DNA of 64,000 nt. Source: Paraburkholderia ginsengisoli NBRC 100965 (GTDB lineage: Bacteria; Pseudomonadota; Gammaproteobacteria; Burkholderiales; Burkholderiaceae). The notes under the pieces are model-generated. The model made no database searches. It was not told the origin of the DNA and saw nothing but the letters and a program-made list of their open reading frames with translations. Position 1 is the first letter of the stretch. Every line of letters starts with the position of its first letter. This document shows, one piece after another, positions 60,536 through 64,000 of this stretch. The stretch covers positions 248,001 to 312,000 of the forward strand of contig NZ_BBJF01000006.1 in the NCBI RefSeq assembly GCF_000739735.1, read 5' to 3'. The translations under genes were made by a program, and so were the position numbers.

Positions 60536-61771
60536 TCAACCATCGCGCAACGGCTTCTGGCAAGCAGCCAACACCGCGCCGGCCGCCAGCAGCAACGCGG
60601 AATAAACCAACCCGCGCGCAAGCCCCGCTCCATCCGATACCCAGCCGATCACCATCGGCCCAACGATCTGCCCGAACGCGAACACGATCGTGAACGCGCT
60701 AATGCCCTTGGCCCAGTGACTCGCGGGCAGATTGTGGCGCACGAACGCCGTGGTCGACGCGACCGCCGACAAAAACGTCGCGCCGAACAGCACCCCGGAC
60801 ACGAACGCCACCCACGGTTGCGTGAACAACGCGGGCAGCAACGTCGCCACCGCGAGCAGCGCGTTGAGCACTGCGAGCGCCTGACCGCCGCGCATGCGAT
60901 CGAGCAACCCGGACCACACGCGCGCCGACACCACGGTCGCGACGCCCAGCAGCAGATAGAAACCCGTCACGACTGCCGCGCTCATGCCCGCATTGCGCAG
61001 CAGCGCGACGATGAACGTCATGTAGCCGATATAGCCGACGCCGAACAGACCGTAGCCCGTCAACGCAGCGCTGAAACGCGGCCAGCGCGGCGCGTCGGTT
61101 GCGCCGCTCGTGCGTGCGGCCGATCCAGCACTCGCATGCACGCTTTCGATTTTGCGCGCCGCGCCGATCGCCACCGCGGCGAACACGACGCACGCGGCCG
61201 CCAGCGCGAACCACGCGAATTGCCAGCCGTGCGCAACGTCGAAGATGGTCAACGGCACGAGCACCGACGACGCCACGATGCCCCATCCCGTGCCGCCGTA
61301 GTACAGGCCGAGGACAAGCCCGGCGTCGTGCGGCCTCGCCGATGCGAGCCGCGCCGCCAGCACGCCGCCGCTAATGAAGATCGCCGCGCTGCTCGCGCCG
61401 GTGATCACGCGCAACGCGAGCAACGAGTTCGTGTCGGCGAGCAAACCGCTGCCGGCCATTAACAGTGCGGTGGCCGCGCAACCGCCGCCGAACAGCGCAC
61501 CGGCCGACCAACGGCGCGCGAGTCGCGGGAAGGCCAGCGCGCCGAGCAGGTAGCCGAGCGCATTGGCGGTGTTCATCGCGCCCGCTTGAGCGAAGCTCCA
61601 GCCGAGGTCGAGCTTCATCGACGGCAAGAGCAGCGCGTACGCAAAGCGCGCGAGCCCCAGCGCGATTGCGCTGCCTAGCGACAGCGCTGCGGCGAGCATC
61701 AAGGTGGGCACGCGTTGCGCGGCTTCGGTGGAGGTGGGGTTCGGGGCGGTGTCGAGTGAGGTCGGCGGCAT
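60536..61771 (-). CDS. YbfB/YjiJ-type MFS transporter
   Basis: 411 residues from the ATG at 61771. About twelve helices; ALGLARFAYALLLPSMKLDLGWSFAQAGAMN is the start signature of the YbfB/YjiJ group, with LGALAFPRLARRWSA as the loop 2-3 motif. Substrate unknown. Upstream starts (TTG at 61801) are possible; no clear ribosome site is visible for either. Single gene, divergent from the nitroreductase. Confidence 0.83.
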   Translation of the reverse strand: MPPTSLDTAPNPTSTEAAQRVPTLMLAAALSLGSAIALGLARFAYALLLPSMKLDLGWSFAQAGAMNTANALGYLLGALAFPRLARRWSAGALFGGGCAATALLMAGSGLLADTNSLLALRVITGASSAAIFISGGVLAARLASARPHDAGLVLGLYYGGTGWGIVASSVLVPLTIFDVAHGWQFAWFALAAACVVFAAVAIGAARKIESVHASAGSAARTSGATDAPRWPRFSAALTGYGLFGVGYIGYMTFIVALLRNAGMSAAVVTGFYLLLGVATVVSARVWSGLLDRMRGGQALAVLNALLAVATLLPALFTQPWVAFVSGVLFGATFLSAVASTTAFVRHNLPASHWAKGISAFTIVFAFGQIVGPMVIGWVSDGAGLARGLVYSALLLAAGAVLAACQKPLRDG

Positions 61772-62011
61772 TGGCGGGCGTGAGTGGGCAAAATCCTGCA
61801 AGACAGTTTCGGCGATGAGGCTCGTTGCGGCACTTCGCCATCATATCTGGGGGCGCTTGGCGCGGCTGACAGTTAGTTGCCTTTTTTTCTGGAACCGGAG
61901 CGCGCGGCTTCAAGCTGCTTATGTTTGCTACTCGTCCTTATGAAGCCGGGCGCGGCGGGCAGACCGTCGCGGCGGCTGGCCCGCTGCAAAAAGTCTGTCC
62001 GGGCTCTGCTT

Positions 62012-62042
62012 CGCCTAAATGCGAATGATTTGCATTTAGGCG
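62012..62042 (+). promoter_or_regulatory. Fur-box-like palindrome
   Basis: Two 11-bp arms CGCCTAAATGC and GCATTTAGGCG flank GAATGATTT. The core AATGCGAATGATTTGCATT closely matches betaproteobacterial Fur boxes. It ends 12 bp before the first ATG of the nitroreductase gene. Confidence 0.65.
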
Positions 62043-62053
62043 AAATTTGGCCC

Positions 62054-62749
62054 ATGATTCACCCCATGCCATCAGCCGAACAAGAAATCATGACGATGCT
62101 AGACCTGAGCCTCGCCGATACTAAAACCGATACCAAAACCGCTCATCCGACGTCGAGGACGGCAACGCCCGCTGCGGCCGCCGCCCTCGACGTGCTGCTG
62201 TCGCGCCAATCCCACTGGCCTCTGACCGAACCTGGACCGCTCGATACCGAACTCGAGCTGATCGTCGACGCAGCGTTGCGCGCGCCCGATCACGGCAATC
62301 TGCGGCCCTGGCGATTCGTGACGATTCGCGGCGACGCGCGCGGTCGTCTCGGCGACCTGCTGGTCGATCTCGCCTGCGCCCGTGCGCCTGACGAGCCGCG
62401 CTCCGCGCACGCGCATCGTCGGCAGAAGGCGTTTGCCGCGCCGCTGGTGATCGCGCTCGGCGCGGCGCTCACGGCGCATCCGAAAGTGCCCGAGGTCGAG
62501 CAGTTGCTCGCCGCGGGCGCGGCGGCGATGAACATGCTGAATGCAATCCACGCGCTCGGTTATGGCGGTTTCTGGTCCACCGGACCGGACTGCTACGAAG
62601 CGTACCTGCACGACGCGCTCGGCTTCGCGCCGAACGAGCGAATGCTCGGCTTCCTGTTCGTCGGCACACCGAAAACGCCGGGGCAGGCTCCAGCGCGTCC
62701 GTCGCGCAACCAGCACGTGCGTGAATGGCGGCCGCCGCAGCCGGCCTGA
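62054..62749 (+). CDS. Nitroreductase family protein (YdjA-like)
   Basis: 231 residues from 62054; ATGs at 62090 and 62096 are also possible. FMN-binding features: LLSRQSHWPLTEPG, a RAPDHGNLRPWRFV loop and GYGGFWSTGPDCYEAYLHDAL. YdjA-type enzymes are small NAD(P)H-dependent FMN reductases of unclear substrate. The Fur-like site ahead suggests it is induced under iron limitation, perhaps to help ferric reduction. Confidence 0.83.
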   Translation: MIHPMPSAEQEIMTMLDLSLADTKTDTKTAHPTSRTATPAAAAALDVLLSRQSHWPLTEPGPLDTELELIVDAALRAPDHGNLRPWRFVTIRGDARGRLGDLLVDLACARAPDEPRSAHAHRRQKAFAAPLVIALGAALTAHPKVPEVEQLLAAGAAAMNMLNAIHALGYGGFWSTGPDCYEAYLHDALGFAPNERMLGFLFVGTPKTPGQAPARPSRNQHVREWRPPQPA

Positions 62750-62938
62750 GTGAAACGCGCGGCCGCCTGCATCGGCAATACGAGTACGCCGATCCTTGCG
62801 CACGCCGCCAGACATCCGATCCGACGCAGGCTTGCGTCATCGCCGATCCGTCGCACGCGACATGCGCTGGCCTGTGACGCGGCAACCGTCCCATCCGGCC
62901 GGCGCGACTCTTTGGACCGTGTCCATTCAGGAGCATCG

Positions 62939-63418
62939 ATGAACTTCCGCTCTCAATACAGCAGCCGTCCCGAACTGATCGACGATCATCAGCCCGACAC
63001 CACCGACGCCCCCGAGCGCACGGTGCTGAGCGCCGTTCGCACATGGCTGCGGCCCGCCTGCGAGAGCGCGCGCGGCGGCGTCAACTGGCGCGACATCCTG
63101 GGCGGCGTCGGCTTGCGGCAGGACGGCATCGAGCATTTCGATCTGCTGATGCGCTCGCTGATGCACGTGTCCTATCGACCGCTCGACATGCGTTGCCGCT
63201 GCGCCAGCGATCTCGGCAAGGACGAAGCGGTGATTCTGCAAACTATCGCACTCCTACAGAAAACCCATAGCGGCGCGGCGCTGCGCATGTTGAGCGAATG
63301 GCTGCCCGCGCCTGCCGTGAGCGGCGTGCTGAAACTGATTCGCTGGTTCGCAATCGATCTGCTCGACGCCGGTATGGAACTCGACGTGCAAGCGCGCCGC
63401 GTCACGTACATGCATTGA
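62939..63418 (+). CDS. Hypothetical protein
   Basis: 159 residues, cytoplasmic, helical. CAGGAG before the ATG. MNFRSQYSSRPELIDDHQPD is followed by GGVNWRDILGGVGLRQDGIE and DEAVILQTIALLQKTHSGAA. I do not recognise a family. It ends 12 bp before the phosphopantetheinyl transferase gene, so the two are probably in one operon. Confidence 0.6.
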   Translation: MNFRSQYSSRPELIDDHQPDTTDAPERTVLSAVRTWLRPACESARGGVNWRDILGGVGLRQDGIEHFDLLMRSLMHVSYRPLDMRCRCASDLGKDEAVILQTIALLQKTHSGAALRMLSEWLPAPAVSGVLKLIRWFAIDLLDAGMELDVQARRVTYMH

Positions 63419-63430
63419 GGACCGAAGCCC

Positions 63431-64000
63431 ATGTCATTGGAACTGGATCTGGCCGTGCCGGCGTCGGCAACGACATCGGCGCGTGACAGCGACGGCTCGC
63501 GCGACGCTGGATACGTGCCCGCCGGACACGTCCGGCAGCCCGCCGGCGTCGCGCATGCGATCGTCGACGCAGCCGTGCCCGCCCTCCTGTCGCATCCGCT
63601 GACGCGCCACTATCCGCGCAGCGTCACCGCGCCGCGTGCCGGCGAGCTGCATCTCTGGCGATTCCGTTGCGAATGGCTGCCGGTGCCGGTGCAGGAAGGC
63701 GATAGCTGGCTCGCGAAGTCCGAACGCGAACGCGCGCGGCTGCATCCGAACGCTGCGTTGCGCAAACGTTTTATCAGCGCGCGCGTGGTGGTGCGCTGGA
63801 TCGTCGGCCAGCTGTTCGACTGCGAGCCGCGCGGCGTCGATCTGCAAGACGATGGCAACGAGAAACTGCGCGCGCGGCATCCTCGCGACGGTCGCGGCAT
63901 CACGATCGATATCGCGTACGGCGGCATCTGGATCGTGATCGGAATTGCGTCGGCGACGCTGGGCCTGAGCGTGGTCGTACCGTCGCCCGGCGCCGCGCCT
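63431..64000 (+). CDS. 4'-phosphopantetheinyl transferase-like protein (5' part)
   Basis: 190 codons are open up to the window edge. GELHLWRFRCEWLPVPVQ is the start of the Sfp/AcpT fold, then SERERARLHPNAALRKRFISARVVVRWIVG with the substrate-binding arginine stretch, and DLQDDGNEKLRARHPRDGRG before ITIDIAYGG. It would activate carrier proteins of fatty acid, polyketide or peptide synthases. The catalytic WxxKEA-type motif lies beyond the window. The first 70 residues are a poorly conserved extension. Confidence 0.75.
   Translation, partial: MSLELDLAVPASATTSARDSDGSRDAGYVPAGHVRQPAGVAHAIVDAAVPALLSHPLTRHYPRSVTAPRAGELHLWRFRCEWLPVPVQEGDSWLAKSERERARLHPNAALRKRFISARVVVRWIVGQLFDCEPRGVDLQDDGNEKLRARHPRDGRGITIDIAYGGIWIVIGIASATLGLSVVVPSPGAAP

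Overview
The window looks like a chromosome segment from a Paraburkholderia/Burkholderia-type betaproteobacterium. It is GC-rich, carries several DUF4148 secreted proteins, a PenA-like class A beta-lactamase next to a LysR regulator, Burkholderia-type porin and TRAP genes, and a beta-proteobacterial style Fur box. No rRNA, tRNA, CRISPR array, insertion sequence or phage was seen. Protein families are recognised by eye from translated sequence; no database search was run.

Layout. (1) 1-2018: the end of a DUF4148 protein, a small exported protein and a lone squalene-synthase-like enzyme. (2) 2153-12660: a hydroxycinnamate (ferulate) catabolic locus with amidohydrolase, feruloyl-CoA synthase, vanillin dehydrogenase, hydratase-lyase, divergent MarR regulator, aromatic-acid MFS importer, porin and a tannase/feruloyl-esterase lipoprotein. 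Two matching MarR operators fill the spacers of two promoters. (3) 12890-19213: a KaiC-like ATPase with a response regulator, a TehA-like membrane protein, DUF4126, and a class A beta-lactamase with a divergent LysR gene.

(4) 19294-40204 is the most interesting part: a type I export island. Five small proteins (at 20256, 32833, 39151, 39512 and 39986) have different C-terminal parts but related leaders, each exactly 26 residues long and ending in Gly-Gly. The island also encodes a peptidase C39 ABC transporter with two N-terminal cyclic-nucleotide-binding-like domains, a cytoplasmic parvulin-like protein, an HlyD adaptor and a NodT/TolC-type outer-membrane lipoprotein, so a full path out of the cell is present. 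It adds a sigma-54 activator, a PP2C phosphatase, a Ser/Thr kinase, a double-FHA membrane protein, a periplasmic caspase-like/FGE-like fusion, two DUF4399 proteins and an LRAT-fold protein. Sigma-54 type -24/-12 promoters precede three of the small-protein genes and probably the LRAT gene. My inference is that this is a sigma-54-switched, phospho-regulated export system for a family of non-classical double-glycine proteins.

(5) 41074-49773: small DUF3303 and DUF3309 genes, then a sugar-acid operon (TRAP transporter, VOC protein, RuBisCO-like protein, DUF1537 kinase) with a divergent LacI regulator. (6) 50090-52339: a 24-residue membrane peptide, a hypothetical gene and a LysE exporter divergent from an Lrp regulator. 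(7) 52402-60135: exported proteins of DUF4148, CcdA/TlpA, Ohr, P460 and hydrolase types. Four transcription units here carry the same roughly 96-bp multi-box upstream element. (8) 60220-64000: a cytochrome P450 remnant, a YbfB-type MFS protein, a nitroreductase behind a Fur-box-like palindrome, a hypothetical gene, and the start of a phosphopantetheinyl transferase cut by the window edge.
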